Shown in pieces: positions 46,417 to 58,172 of a DNA stretch of 64,000 bases. The stretch is from positions 22,060,803-22,124,802 of the forward strand of contig CM028339.1 in NCBI GenBank assembly GCA_016647705.1, read 5' to 3'. The position numbers were made by a program, and so were the translations under genes. This DNA comes from Eucommia ulmoides (Eukaryota > Streptophyta > Magnoliopsida > Garryales > Eucommiaceae). Below the pieces are notes generated by a model. It was not told the origin of the DNA, made no database searches, and saw nothing but the letters and a program-made list of their open reading frames with translations. Position 1 is the first letter of the stretch. Every line of letters begins with the position of its first letter.

Positions 46417-48065
46417 TGTACGCGCGAGGATTCACAATCATCGTCCTCGAGGTATTGACTACTCGCAAGTATACGAGGTCTAGTTTTAATATAATGGATC
46501 TTGTAAGATCGGATATCGTTTCACTAGGAATGACGTGTAATTCGGTTGAGTATTGCAATTTAAATAGTTTCATATTATCTCGACTAATCATAATTTGTTT
46601 GTTTTCTATTTAATATACTAAGATAAACGACAACTATGAGGTTAGTTCTAATTACACTAATTACTTAGGTATTGATTTCTTTCATATAATGCATAACCGA
46701 AGTCATTAAGTTAGCTATAATGGTTTTCTATCTATTCCGACAATCTCTGTATCGATAACTCCTTTGCTACCTCTCCCGGGTGTAAGAGGGGGATTATACG
46801 ACTTCGTATCAACGAAGAAGTCCCCTTCAACACCTTTACGACCCTAGGTCGCGTGAGTCTTTAGCCAACGCCATGGATTGCATACGTTCTAACGCCCTCC
46901 TGGGTCGTTAGAACGTCACGTTATATTTACCCTAGTCCGAATCCGAGGTTACCTTTCCCGAGTGTCAAACCCCATATTCTCGGTTTATCCTGGGTCGTTA
47001 GAACGTCACGTTATATTTACCCTAGTCCGAATCCGAGGTTACCTTTCCCGAGTGTCAAACCCCATATTCTCGGTTTATCAATACAAGCATAATATCAAGA
47101 ATAATGGTAAACACAATCGGATTTAGACAAACAACACATTAAAGTAACATTAATTCATTCAACTTAACAATTACATGATTTCAACTACACCTAAGTAATA
47201 TTTAACTAATACTATAAGATCTTAGTCATATACTATACAAAATAAGAGGGATTTATCATTCTTAGATATGAAAAAGTGATTACAAAAATAAAAACAAGAG
47301 AGAAACGATCAAATCTGGAAGTGAAACGGTTCACTGTCGCTCTTGATCTTCAAAATATAGCTTAAGAGCTCTCTACTAGAGTTAGGGTTATTCAACAACA
47401 GTTTTCAGACGTGGGAAAAGGGTATAAATAGGCCTAGGGGTTCAAAAATATCTAAACAGATATTTTAGGCTGTTCTACGAATTCCGCCTAGGCGGTAGAA
47501 TCTTCGCCTAGGCAGAGTTTAAGTCGGTTAGAATTTCGTCTAGGCGATGGTTTCTTCCCCTAGGCGGAGGCCTAACTTCATCACTTCTTTCTTTCTGACA
47601 GAATTCTGCCTAGGCGGTAGAAACTTCGCCTAAACGGATTTACAACAGTTCAACTCTTCCAGCAGTTCAGCACTTCCAGCGTTCTGACGGAATTTTGCCT
47701 AGGTGGTGGAAACTTCGTCTAGGCGGATTTCAATACTTCAGCCCTTGCAACCTTCTGACGGATTTTCGCCTAGGCGGTGGAAACTTCGCCTAGGCGGATT
47801 TCAACATTTCAGCATTCGCAACTTTCTGATGAATTTCCGCCTAGGCGGAGGAAACTTCGCCTAGGCGGAATTGTGCTGTTCTTTGAAACCTTTTTTTTTT
47901 CATCTTTTTGGCTACCCTTTTCTCCACCAATTTGCTCGGTTTGCCGATTGTTTACGTCCCTACTCCTGACTAATAAAAGCAGCTAAAACGATATTCAAAC
48001 TTCAATAAAATACTCGAAAACTGGCAAATTCGGTTTAGAATTAGATAGGTATTTTACACCTATCA
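46417..48065 (-). repeat. 5' LTR of the nested Gypsy element (1649 bp)
   Basis: Reads TGATAGGTGTAAAATACC to CTCGCGCGTACA on the - strand. It matches the left LTR closely but has an exact 90-bp tandem duplication (46898-46987 and 46988-47077) and lacks about 48 bp near 47341. The palindrome array is at 47480-47870. LTRs are identical at insertion, so these differences arose afterwards. Confidence 0.92.
47480..47870. repeat. CCGCCTAGGCGG palindrome array, right LTR
   Basis: The partner of the 42855-43245 array with the same six pairs. Individual copies differ by single transitions (for example CGTCTAGGCG for CGCCTAGGCG), so the two arrays have drifted independently. Confidence 0.9.
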
Positions 48066-48427
48066 ACTGCTTCCAACATTCTGCCTCTTTTCTGCCTAAG
48101 CAGAGGAATTTTCGCCTAGGTGGTGGTCCGTCAGTAACAAAATGTGTTTTCTATGCATCTTCACCGATGCAGTAGTGGTTTGGACGCCGTGGCGGTGGGC
48201 TTGTTTGCAGAATCTTGCCGTCTTGCTCATTTTTCCACCGTTCTCCAACCGTTCTCAATACGAATTGATCGTTTATGCTATGATTTCATACCTTTTTACC
48301 CCCACGCACCTGTTTTAATACAAAAAGAATAAAAATATATTAAAACATATAAAAATAACTATAAACGTACTCGAAAACTAACAAATTCAGATTGGAAATA
48401 CATAGGTAATTTACGCCTATCAACAAT

Positions 48428-50628
48428 AAACCGTATCCCTTCAGCTATAATCTAGCATTAGTCTTCATTTGAGTATTTTTTTGGTAAACCTCCCGATTAC
48501 TTTGAACTCAGAGTCTTTGGTTGCACTTGTTTTGTTCTTCTCAAACCATATGAACACAACAAACTAGAATCAATGACTCACTTGCGTTGTTTTCTTGGAT
48601 ATAGCATTGAATATAAAGGGTATCGGTGCTGGGATTCAATTACTAAAACTCTTCGTATCTCTCGTCATGTTATTTTTTGGGAATATCAAATATTTTCTTC
48701 CTTACGATCATTTGACATGTCTACCATCACTAACTCCAGATTCTTTACTGATCCATCTATTGAGTTATTTCTTGAGGATACAGTTCCAGGTACTGTTGAG
48801 CCCACTCTAGCACCACCAGCTAAGCGCAGTATTGCACCTTACACTGAGTCCATTCCATCATCATCATCAGTTTAACCCACTCCAGAACCACCGATTGAAC
48901 CCACCCCAAAACCACCAATTGATCTCACCCCTTTAACTCCATTGACCATTCCTGAGCCTTCTCTTGTGGCTAATGATTCTGTACCGACTGGGTCTGAGAC
49001 CCACGCTCTAGATCACTCCCACCACTCTACCTGGGTAATTCATCATCCCCTTATCTCACTAATTATTATTATTATTCTAGCATGCTTAATCTGCATGAGT
49101 CTCAATCCTATAAGAAGGCTAGTATTAATTCTCTTTAGTAGAAAGTAATAGAAGAATAACTTCAGGCCCTAGCCAAAACTCACACCTGGGATCTTGTTGA
49201 TCTCCTCCCTAGGAAAACTCCATTAGATGCAAGTTGGTGTTTAAGATCAAAACACTTTTTGATGGTTCGTTGAATGCTATAAAGCTCGACTTGTTGCCAA
49301 GGAATTTACTCAGGAATATGGCATTGACTATGAAAAGACATTTGCTCCAGTGGCGAGACTCACATCTGTCCGTACTCTTTTTGTCATTACCATCATTCGA
49401 AAATGAACTTTTTTTCAGATGGTTGTTAAAAATGCATTTCTCAATGGCGATTTTCTTGAGAAAGTTTACATGCATACCCCTACTAGCCTAACTGTTCTTC
49501 GACATAAAGTTTGTCACCTCCGTAGTGCCTTATATGGTTTAAAACAAGCTCCACGTGTCTAGTTTGCAAAATTCAACACTATCAGTTTTGGGTTATATCC
49601 AGTGCTCATGATTCGACTCCATTTGTTCGCCACACTGACAATGGAATTATCCTTCTTTTATTATAAATGGATGACATGATTATTACTGGGGATGATTTGT
49701 GCAGTATCTCTGAACTCAAGAAAAAATTTAGTGGACAATTCGAGATGAAAGATCTTGGCGTGTTCACCTATTTTCTTGGTCTCGAAATCTCATCCGGTTC
49801 AGATGAATATATTCTCTCTCAGGTTAAATATGTTTCTGATCTCTTGTCCAAGGCTGACATCACTAACTCTAGTACTACTACTATTCATTTGGAGCCGAAT
49901 ATCAGACTCACTCCACTAGATGATTCGCCTCTTCCTAATGCCACTCTATTGCACTAACTGGTTAGAAGTCTAGTATACCTCACCATCACTCACCCAAACA
50001 TTGTCTATGTCGTTCATCAAGTCAGTTAGTTCTTGTCCGCTCATCAACTACTCATTACTCAGTTGTTCTTCGCATCCTTCGATATGTTAAGGTACCTTAT
50101 TTCATGGACATCATTTCTCAGCCCAGTCTAGTCCTACTTTACAGGCTTATTCTGATGCCGATTGGGCTAGAGATCCTACCGACCGATGCTCAACCACTGA
50201 TTATTGTTTCTTCTTGGGAAACTCCCTCATTTCTTGGTGTAGTAAGAAATAAACTGTGGTTACTCGTTCTAGCACTAAAGCTGAATATTGTGTCATGACT
50301 GATGCAACTCAAGAACTACTTTGGCTTCGGTGGCTCCTCAATGACATAGAAATCTCTTCTCCTACTGTCACTATTTTATACTATGACAATAGGAGTGTTA
50401 TTCAAATTGCCTACAATAATGTCTTCCACGAGCGTATAAAATACATCGAGATTGATTATCCCTGCATCCGTCATCACATTTTCTAGACAACGGTTCATTT
50501 ACAATCCGTTGGTTCAACAAATCAGACAACATATATTTTCACTAAGACTCATCCACCTACACGGTTTCACTCTCTGTTTTCCAAACTCAAGTTCACGTAT
50601 CATTTATCACATTGAATTTGAGGGTGAA
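48428..50628 (+). pseudogene. Copia polyprotein, 3' part: integrase end, reverse transcriptase, RNase H
   Basis: Resumes the frame broken at 40392 with NRIPSAII, then GKPPDYFELRVFGCTCFVLL and SMTHLRCFLGYSIEYKGYRC (48573 onward), a Pro/Thr-rich linker, and HTWDLVDLL at about 49180. Reverse-transcriptase text follows in shifting frames: FKIKT, FAPVARLTSVRTLFV, ALYGLKQAPR. The catalytic YVDD is *MDD at 49664-49675, with TAA for Tyr; MKDLGVFTYFLGLEI follows. RNase H is seen as DADWARDPTD, SLISWCSKKQTVVTRSSTKA and ELLWLRWLL, then FHERIKYIEIDYPCIRHHIF (to 50486). Numerous stops and frameshifts make it long dead. Confidence 0.85.
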
Positions 50629-50789
50629 TGTTAATGTAATATATGGACTTGACCTATTAAATCAAAACCCTATCCCTGGGGTTCCCTTTAGTCTCCTATA
50701 AATACTCCTATTGGTTATCTCTATAACATATATTTTTTCTATATATCAATATATCGTTCATTCATGTTCTCTATATATTTTACTTATCA
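50629..50789 (+). repeat. Probable 3' LTR of the Copia element
   Basis: Starts TGTTAATGTAATATATGG immediately after the purine stretch TTTGAGGGTGAA that ends the Copia frame. It has CCTATAAATACTCC at about 50698 and can end at a CA at 50789 (or slightly later at 50801). I find no matching 5' LTR upstream of 39156. Confidence 0.6.
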
Positions 50790-52565
50790 ATTATTCTAGC
50801 AATTACTATACATGTATCTACTTTCAAAATACTTGAGAATAATTTTTTTTTTTTTTTATTTCATCTCATTCTAGATTATTAAAGTTTCAAATTATTAGAA
50901 GTAAAAACAAAACATTAACCAAAGATCACGTATCACGTAAATTACCAAGCACGTGACAAACAAAAAAGTGCTATATATTATAAACTTATAATAATGTAAT
51001 ATTATACTATTTATATTATTTAATCTTTAGAAGTGGAAAGGATTCTTTCGAACAAAGCTAAAGAAAAGCAATCAATAGATCTAGCCTACCTAAAAGAAAA
51101 CAGAGGACAACAACACATCAATTCAATTGAAAAAGAATATAATAATAGAACATTGAGAAAGAGAGAATAACAAACAGAAAAGGGCAGAACGAAGCAATAG
51201 AGAAAATAGTGAAATTTAGTAGATTTGATTCATTTGAGTGTAGTTTAAATATTTATATTTGGTTTGAATTTTTTGTGGAAATTCAATGGAATTTAAAATA
51301 AAAACAAATGTAAAAAAGAATTAAAAATGGTCATTTGCCATAAGTCTCAATTTCCACATCCCACTATTTACCTAATTCATGCTACAATAATTTTATTAGT
51401 TGTCCAATAATTTTGTCATTGACTTTCATATATTACAATGACTTTTGAGAGATTATGTAAGCGAGTAGACTGTATAGATAAAAAATAATTATTTTGTAGA
51501 TAATATCAAGAACGTTTAAAACTAATTAATTTAGTGACATTGCATGAAAAAGTATAATGAATCTATATATTAAAATTTCACTTTGACATATAACATAGAA
51601 TGTCATTAAATATACAAAATAAAAATATTATATACCGTTTGTTTTAATTGTTGTATCAATAATGTAATTGGTTGTACAATCACTCTTTAAATTGTATAAT
51701 TCACTTGTTAACTAACTAATTAAATCACTAACATCTCAACGTGTTGGATTATGGAAGGGTCAGATCAACCCGTGGAACGTCCACATGGGTCCCAAATTTC
51801 ATAAATAGTTATCATGTGAATGAGTGCACTTCTTGGTCTCAAGAATCACGTCTATTCGGTAGACACCCATTAGAAATGACACACCTTTTGGGATTTTCTC
51901 TACAAATAGGCATGGATACTTCTAAAGTTTCTAATTCCGTTAGATTATAGAAAATTTAAGTGGCCTTGCTTATTAAATATTTGGATATTATCGAAAAATA
52001 CTTTAATAGCATTTTTCTTGCCGACAAGTGAAGAAATAAAGAACGAGTTGTAAATGGGTCTTCCAAATCCGAATTTTAATATTTCCGCATTAGTTTACAC
52101 CGTGTAAAATATTGATTTTTTTTGGTGAAATTTTAATATAAATATTTCTTCTTTTATTTATTTATTTTTATTTTTTTCATTCTTAGAAAATTGAGAACAG
52201 AAAACCACATGGTGGGAAGCATTCGCTTGAGCCCCTTCAGAATTGCGACAAGACTGGGCTTGAGCCCACTTCTTATCGGCTCAAGTCAAATTTAGCCCAC
52301 TAAATATCTACTTTGCGATCCTTTTGGGTTGAACTTTGTGAAGCCTGATTTTAAAATTAATTGATGAATATACGAATAGATTTAGTATAGTAAACAACTT
52401 TCCTTATTTGTTGATGTTGCCAAAAATACCTAGTACGTGCAAAAGATTTACCACGTGTCAGAAATTTTCACAACTTTCTATTACAACATACAAAACCGAT
52501 TAGCTCAAAGGAGACCAATGTGGTGTCGGTCAAAGAACCTCCGACGTGAGAATAAGTTAGTCTGC
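50790..52565. other. AT-rich DNA with no recognised gene
   Basis: Short frames only. A T run lies at about 50847-50862. A more balanced patch at 51740-51900 shows no recognisable protein. No element ends were identified. Confidence 0.5.
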
Positions 52566-52710
52566 TTTTGAAAAGGAGATCAAGTACTTGATCGTTAAAA
52601 TAACATGTTGATATTTTCTCTTTATATAAACTTCTCAATTTGTGTCGTTCTGTTGGTGAAATCACCTTCTCCATGATCCTCTCTTAATTTCATGAGATTT
52701 GACGGTGATC
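52566..52710. repeat. Dispersed repeat, copy 1 (partner at 58043-58172)
   Basis: Shares AGATATCAAGTACTTgATCG-like, TAAAATAACATGTTGATA and ACTTCTCAATTTGTGT blocks, TGTTGGTGA and GACGGTGA with 58043-58172 in the same orientation, at roughly 80 percent identity by eye. It abuts the CACTA-like terminus at 52722. Confidence 0.7.
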
Positions 52711-52721
52711 TCGCCCACAAA

Positions 52722-53260
52722 CACTACAACAAAAATTATCTATTATGACACTACATGTAATATGTCTTATAAAGGTGTTTTTCGAAACACAAAATTAAAA
52801 ATGTCACATAAAAGTAAATTTGATATTTTTAATATTGATTTTCTTATTATTTTATTAAAAAATAATATATAATCAAATGTTTAAAGGACACAAAGTAGTG
52901 CCCGATAAAATTAAATTAGTAAAAAATAATTAATATCTATATATAATATAAAAGGACTACAAATAGTGCTCTAAAAATAAAAACTATATTAGGGCATAAT
53001 TTTTTGTCTTATTATAATTGAATAATTTAATTATAGGTCAATTAATAGTGTCCTAATAAGTATAATAAAATACATTTAAAAAAATGATCAAAATTGAAAT
53101 TAAAGTTTAATTAACACCGTCCTAATAAATATAATAAAATCAATTGAAAAAGAATTATAATGCCTTTATTAATAAAAATAAATATAATACTGCCCTTATA
53201 ATTTTAATAAAATAATTAAATAAAAAAAGAATATAAAAATTAAATTATGAAAATTATACC
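52722..53260. mobile_element. CACTA-like terminal fragment
   Basis: CACTACAACAAAAATTATC is a typical plant CACTA-type terminus. It is followed by subterminal variants of AATAGTGTCCTAATAAnTATAATAAAAT and AAAGTAGTGCCC. No opposite end (…TTTTTGTTGTAGTG) was found to the right, so it is a truncated or rearranged element. The right boundary is arbitrary. Confidence 0.5.
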
Positions 53261-55125
53261 TCCAAACGACGTCGTTTACCCCAAAATGAGCGTCGTTTTG
53301 GGTTGGCTCTAATCCTCATCTCCCTTCCCGCTCTACATTTTGGCAATTGCTAAAGAAAAAAAACCCAAACAAATTAAACCCTAAAGATCAGCCCTCTCTC
53401 TTCCAATTCTCTACTAAGCTCATTCGTGATCCTCTCTCATCTGCTGCTCAATGTCGTATCTTTCCTCCGATGTTCAATCGCTACCTTTATCGTGTCGCTG
53501 CTTAATCCCCGCCGCTCTCCTCCGTTGTTGAATCGTCGACTTCTTCATTTGGCTGCATAATCGCTGCCTCACTCATGTCGTCACTCAATCGATCGTTCGC
53601 TATTGCTTTTACCCTAGAAATCACTGTCGATCTCGAGCTGCTCGACCTAATCAATTATCTGAAGAAATTGTTACACAACTCGATCCCTCTCAACAAATCG
53701 TTGATCCATCCGATTTCTTTTTCTATTTTAGCTTCGATTCTATTTTCATATTGATCATTCGCCCTTGCCCTCTATTTTTCAAATTGTTTAGAATTTAGGA
53801 TTTCCATGTGCAAGTGCTAGTGCCCTATATCTGTTGTCTCTCATTCTCTCGCGGCCAGTTAAGTTTTCATCCCTCCATCTTCTTTTCTCCATCAAAAGTT
53901 ATACTAGAATTGTTTCCTAAATGACCAGTTTACCAGATTAAAGGAAAATTCAATTTTGTTGGTATTTCCGCATAAAATTTCACGCGCTTCAAAATTTCAA
54001 AATTTACTACTGTTGTATTCTTAGAACTTCAATTACCACGTGCGTTCTTGTCAGGAAGAAAATTCGAGCAGTTGTTCTTGTATTTTTCCTTTTTGCATTT
54101 GGGGACAGGCTTGCTCTATTTCCTTTTGCAATTAGGGTTTAGGTCATTGAGCTCTAGTCTTTTTTTTGTTGCAATACCATTAAATACATAAGCTCTGATT
54201 AATTATATTTTTTTATTATTATCAAAATCGAATATATGTCACTTACCGTTTGGTGTTGTGCTCCCATCTTCCACCCCCTCCTTTCTAGGTTAAAAATTTA
54301 TGGGACATCGTACCCGCTGAACCTGGAGATAGATATCTTAGTATGGGACATCGAGCGTTCTTGTGAATATTTCATATTCACATATGAAATTGAGCAAGTT
54401 TACACAACTCTGAAAGCCTTGAAGGTATACCGTCGATTCTTTTTCCTTTTTGGCCTTGTTAAATGTTATTTTCCTTTTCTTTGGTAGTGATTTCTTGAAT
54501 TTAGGATTCTGTTTACCTCTCCCTCTGTGAGTTTATTCTTTAATCATATGAAAAATTAAGATTATATTTAGGGTTAAAAAGGGGTTTCAATTACAATGTG
54601 TCATCACTAAATTAAGGTGAGGACTTGGCTGACTGGGACCAAGTGCTGCGGCTAATGAAGGATTGTAGTTTGTAGACCTTCGCACTCTCACGAAAACTCC
54701 CTCAAACATCATGCCATTACGTTGCTTGCTTCTTTTAAAGTTCTCATCTCATCAAATACGATATAGCTAAAAACTATGATATATAAACTGCTGGTATTAT
54801 GTGCTTGATTTTGACAAAACATGATATTTGCACAAATCTCCAATGTGTTATGCATTCAAATGAGGATCTTGTTGCCAACTTGCCTCATTTGAATGAAGTT
54901 ATATGGCATTCTAAGTGGACTATTAAAGCTTTTGCATTCAAGTCTCATTTTCGTTCTCTCTTTAATTTTCATGCTCACAATGTTGAGTTATTTTGACACT
55001 AAAATACTTTTGAGTTTCGATCTATCTGATTTGTGTAGTCGTTAGCCTTTATTTAATTGACGTTAGTGATTATCATGCTTGATGAATTATCTCTCTCTCC
55101 AGAACACCAAAAAACAAACCTACAA
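53260..55125. other. CGTCGTTT-rich leader and intron-like sequence, no recognised gene
   Basis: 53260-53330 has AAACGACGTCGTTT and GAGCGTCGTTTTGGG words, frequent near plant gene starts and in some transposons. CT/TCG-rich leader-like sequence (53380-53700) and T-rich intron-like sequence with AGGGTTTAGG follow. Frames at 54236-54487 and 54799-54996 show no motif I know. It could be the body of the CACTA-like fragment or a gene relic. Confidence 0.4.
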
Positions 55126-55129
55126 AAAT

Positions 55130-57000
55130 ACCAATTTTCAGTTGTGTTTGCTCACTAAGCTACCCAAGAGGGGGGTGAATTGGTTAGTATTAAAAATTAT
55201 CAGAATATAACACTTAAAAAATCAAATAATTAATATTATCCTAAAATTAATTATTATCTTTTATAGTGGCGGATTATGTGTTATCAACCAAGTACACACT
55301 CAAACAATAAAATATAAACAATATAAATAATGCAACACACAAAAATTTATACCAGTTCATCAAGTTACTCTTGGCTAATCCAGTCCCCTAAGTCCCACGG
55401 AGAGTCGTACCCACTAAACTCAGGATCCCTTTAAAGATAGGAATCAAATCCTCACAATAATTCTTTTCGCAGGTTTAGAATCAACATTTACAATTCCTTT
55501 TCACAGGTTAAGGAATAACTTCTATCTTTTTACCAGACGGAAGATTAACCTAATTCTATTATAAGGAGAATCACGACCTAATTTTTTTTATACTTTAGGC
55601 TCAAGAATTAAACCTCACACAAACACGCTCCAAATATCATTTTACCTGGTAAGAATTGAACCATTATAATTCACTCACAATTCTATAAAGGAATAATTAA
55701 AACCTAATCTTTTTATACTTTAGACAAAGATCAAAATCTCAATCTCTTTATCGGAAGAGATTGAAACCAGTTACCCTCGATTAGATACTCCCAATAGTAT
55801 CTAAGCCGCACACAACTCATCAATTATAAAAATTAATAAGTTATTCTCACTCGAAACTTCTACCACCTTAGATTAATTAATACTCAATTAATGTCCCGAA
55901 ACTAGTGATAGAAATAAAGTGAGGAAATTCAAAATCTAATTTTAAACAACAAAAAAATGGGTAGCAAGCAATTTAGTACGTAATTAGATTTTCTAAAGAA
56001 ATTGTTTTAAAAAATATTTTTCAATAAAAATTCGGAAAATAATTTCAAATATCAACTTCCAAGAAAATAATAATAATAATAGCAAATAAGCAAATAACTT
56101 AGAACAATCTTACCAGGAATCCACCGAAAGAATAATGATTAGAATAACAATGACACTTCAGATCGGTAGTAGCAATAATCCAGAGCAAATATTTCTCAAG
56201 AACAAATTTCAAGAAAGATCTCACAATGCACTCAGTATGATTTTAGAATGATGACTCTCAGAAAGTTCAAGAACTGAATAGCTCTTGAATTTTGATTGAT
56301 TTGGATTATTGGATTTTTTAAACCTAAAAAACGCAAGTTTATTTATACGGGTTTATAACAAGCCCTCTAACGGCTAGTTACCATATATTATGCGAAATAA
56401 TTACTCTATAAGACCCTTTATATCATTAAGACTCAATCCTGATATAATTCACTTAAATATATCTTTTAAAATATTCAATTTAGTCCTTCAAACTTTTACT
56501 AAATCTCAATTAAATAAGATAGAAAGAATTATATGTACCAAATTGAAATATATCTATAATACTTGAACCATATCTATAGGAATATTCAAATAGGAGTATC
56601 ATATCTTAAATATATCCATATCCGTATGATATCTCAATCAAGTAAACAAATAACGGCTAGTGTTTTAATAAAATCCAAAATTCCTCAAAGCCTGAAACAG
56701 GCCGTCGGTTGACTGACCAACACCCACCGGTCGACCGCCCAATTCAGGACGTAGCCCAAGCTAAAAACTATTCATCCATCGGTTGACCGTCCAACCTTTA
56801 TCTTTCGACCGAACGATACAGAGACTTTCACTAGTCGACCTACCTGTCGACCTAACAATCTAGAGAGCATCCTCTAAGCCTAGGTCGACTTACCTGTCGA
56901 CCGAACGATCTAGAGAGATCCATAAGTCAACTCACTTGTCGACCGAATGATTTAGAGAGTTAGCCTTATAACCTCAGGTCGACTGACCATTGCTGGAACA
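55130..57000. repeat. Unclassified LTR-like repeat, copy 1
   Basis: Begins GCTACCCAAGAGGGGGGTGAATTGG and shares with 61290-62695, in the same orientation, AATGCAACACAC, TATACCAGTTCATCAAGTTA-like, CTAATCcAGTC, a CCACGGAGA-like word, CTAATTCTATTA, and a region rich in AGGTTAAGAA-type words. The purine run followed by TG looks like a polypurine tract and LTR start, but both copies carry it, so they are not simply the 5' and 3' LTR of one element. The 3' part (56695-57000) holds a GTCGAC array. Confidence 0.6.
56695..57000. repeat. GTCGAC/GGTCGACC array
   Basis: Five to six units of 50-60 bp containing a SalI-type palindrome and GACCGAACGATCTAGAGAG: for example CCGGTCGACCG, TAGTCGACC, AGGTCGACTTACCTGTCGAC, CAGGTCGACTGACC. 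Spacers carry ATCTAGAGAG repeats. Confidence 0.8.
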
Positions 57001-57499
57001 CTTCTCTCAATTCGATTTTAATTCATTTTCTTCGACGTTTTTGCCCCTTTAATCGATTTCTTTTTTTAGTTAGCTCCACTACATTATTAAATTCAATTTT
57101 AATTAATTATCAATGCTTCTTTTTCAATTATACATAGGAGCAAATAATTTAACTAATTAAGATCCTATAGAAAACACACATATTTGTAAAAAAACATTTT
57201 ATGTCGTGTGTGATCCTAATTGGGAATCTTTAAGAGTAAAAATTTAACCTGAGTTGTTTTCTCTAAGTTTTTCAATTTCTTCAAACTCTTAGTATCCGTC
57301 ATCTTTGTTAGTCTCTTTAGTATTTAACATCTATTTCAACTTTTTCATGATAATATTTTCATTGGAACTTATAAACTGAAACACTCAATAAAATTATTAG
57401 TTCCATAAAAAATATCAACATTTAATTATTTATCAAAATCTTAAGATCAACAAGTTGATTGATGATAGATGATATATAACAATCACAAGTGTACGGCGG

Positions 57500-58035
57500 T
57501 TTCATTTTTTGGTCCTTACACTTGGCCAAAAAAAAATGGTAGATTCTTACATTATCATTGATTCTTTGTGTATGAATAATCAGTTGCCTTGCAGGAAATG
57601 GATTTGGCTGAGAAAAATCTCATTGTTGAATTGGAAAATGTACAAGCTTTCCTTGGGGCCAACCAATCTTGAAAACACAGTGATTTGTTGATTGAATATG
57701 GAACAAAATTTGAGGCTCAGGAAGTTGCAAAATATGCCCTTAGAAGTTAGAAAGTAAGAAAAGAACTTGTATGTTGCATATATCCTCTTCTTTTAAATAG
57801 TATTTCGCCCACTGTGTTTTTCTTTCCCTTTTTTTTGGGTTGAAATTATTGTATTTGCAAGGGTTAAATGGGAGAACATGTTCAAGAATTGGAAAAAAAA
57901 ATGGGGCACAAGGATGGGGCACAAGGACAATACAACGCACTAAACAACCTTTTCTAGGTAATATTTCCATCTTAGTTAATTAGATATGAATATTTCCTTA
58001 CTTTGTTGGTGGTTGGTGCTTCTTCTATAGGATAT
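57500..58035 (+). pseudogene. Short coding relic between the two LTR-like repeats
   Basis: Around 57595 the + strand reads MDLAEKNLIVELENVQAFLG in one frame and then LLIEYGTKFEAQEVAKYALR beyond a stop; near 57860 comes GLNGRTCSRIGKKN-like text. Composition suggests a helical protein fragment, but I cannot assign a family. Confidence 0.3.
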
Positions 58036-58042
58036 TGATATG

Positions 58043-58172
58043 TTTTTTAGAGAGATATCAAGTACTTAACCGCTAAAATAACATGTTGATACCTTCCCTT
58101 TATTTAGACTTCTCAATTTGTGTTGTTTTGTTGGTGATGTCGCCATCTCCTAATTGCATGGGATCTAACGGT
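58043..58172. repeat. Dispersed repeat, copy 2 (partner at 52566-52710)
   Basis: Same orientation as copy 1 and followed by a different sequence, the start of the PF04195-like region. It could be an LTR end or leader of that element. Confidence 0.65.

Larger units (their letters stand above)
41825..48065 (-). mobile_element. Complete non-autonomous Gypsy (Athila/Tat-like) element, 6.24 kb
   Basis: Both LTRs (41825-43433 and 46417-48065), the primer binding site next to the right LTR, and the purine tract next to the left LTR are present, so it reads right to left. Target duplications are ACTGT (41820-41824) and ACTGC (48066-48070), differing by one transition. The 2983-bp interior has no gag, protease, reverse transcriptase or RNase H; only the last residues of an integrase survive (45963-46086). 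It resembles the 3' non-coding parts of the 32-38 kb locus. It was moved by another element's proteins and is the youngest layer of this stack. Confidence 0.92.
40393..48422 (-). mobile_element. Solo Gypsy LTR inserted in Copia (about 1.78 kb, itself interrupted)
   Basis: The perfect 5-bp duplication ACAAT lies at 40388-40392 and 48423-48427. In the + direction the LTR begins TGGTGGCC and ends TTTACGCCTATCA, so the element's orientation is -. Its two pieces, 40393-41824 and 48071-48422, are separated by the nested element at 41825-48065 plus its duplication. No internal region, PBS or purine tract belongs to it, hence a solo LTR left by recombination. It contains three roughly 180-bp tandem units with the CTCCCGAGTGTAAGACG block (40740-41230) and GCCTAGGCGG words at 41713-41762 and 48083-48122. 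Removing the insert rejoins the Copia codons for NRIPS. Confidence 0.9.

Noticed and set aside
47777..48332. Frames over the LTR palindrome array and solo-LTR end
   Set aside because: Open only because the palindrome avoids stops; no domain.
53260..54487. Host gene with 5' leader and first exon
   Set aside because: The leader-like composition is suggestive, but no exon with a recognisable protein follows.
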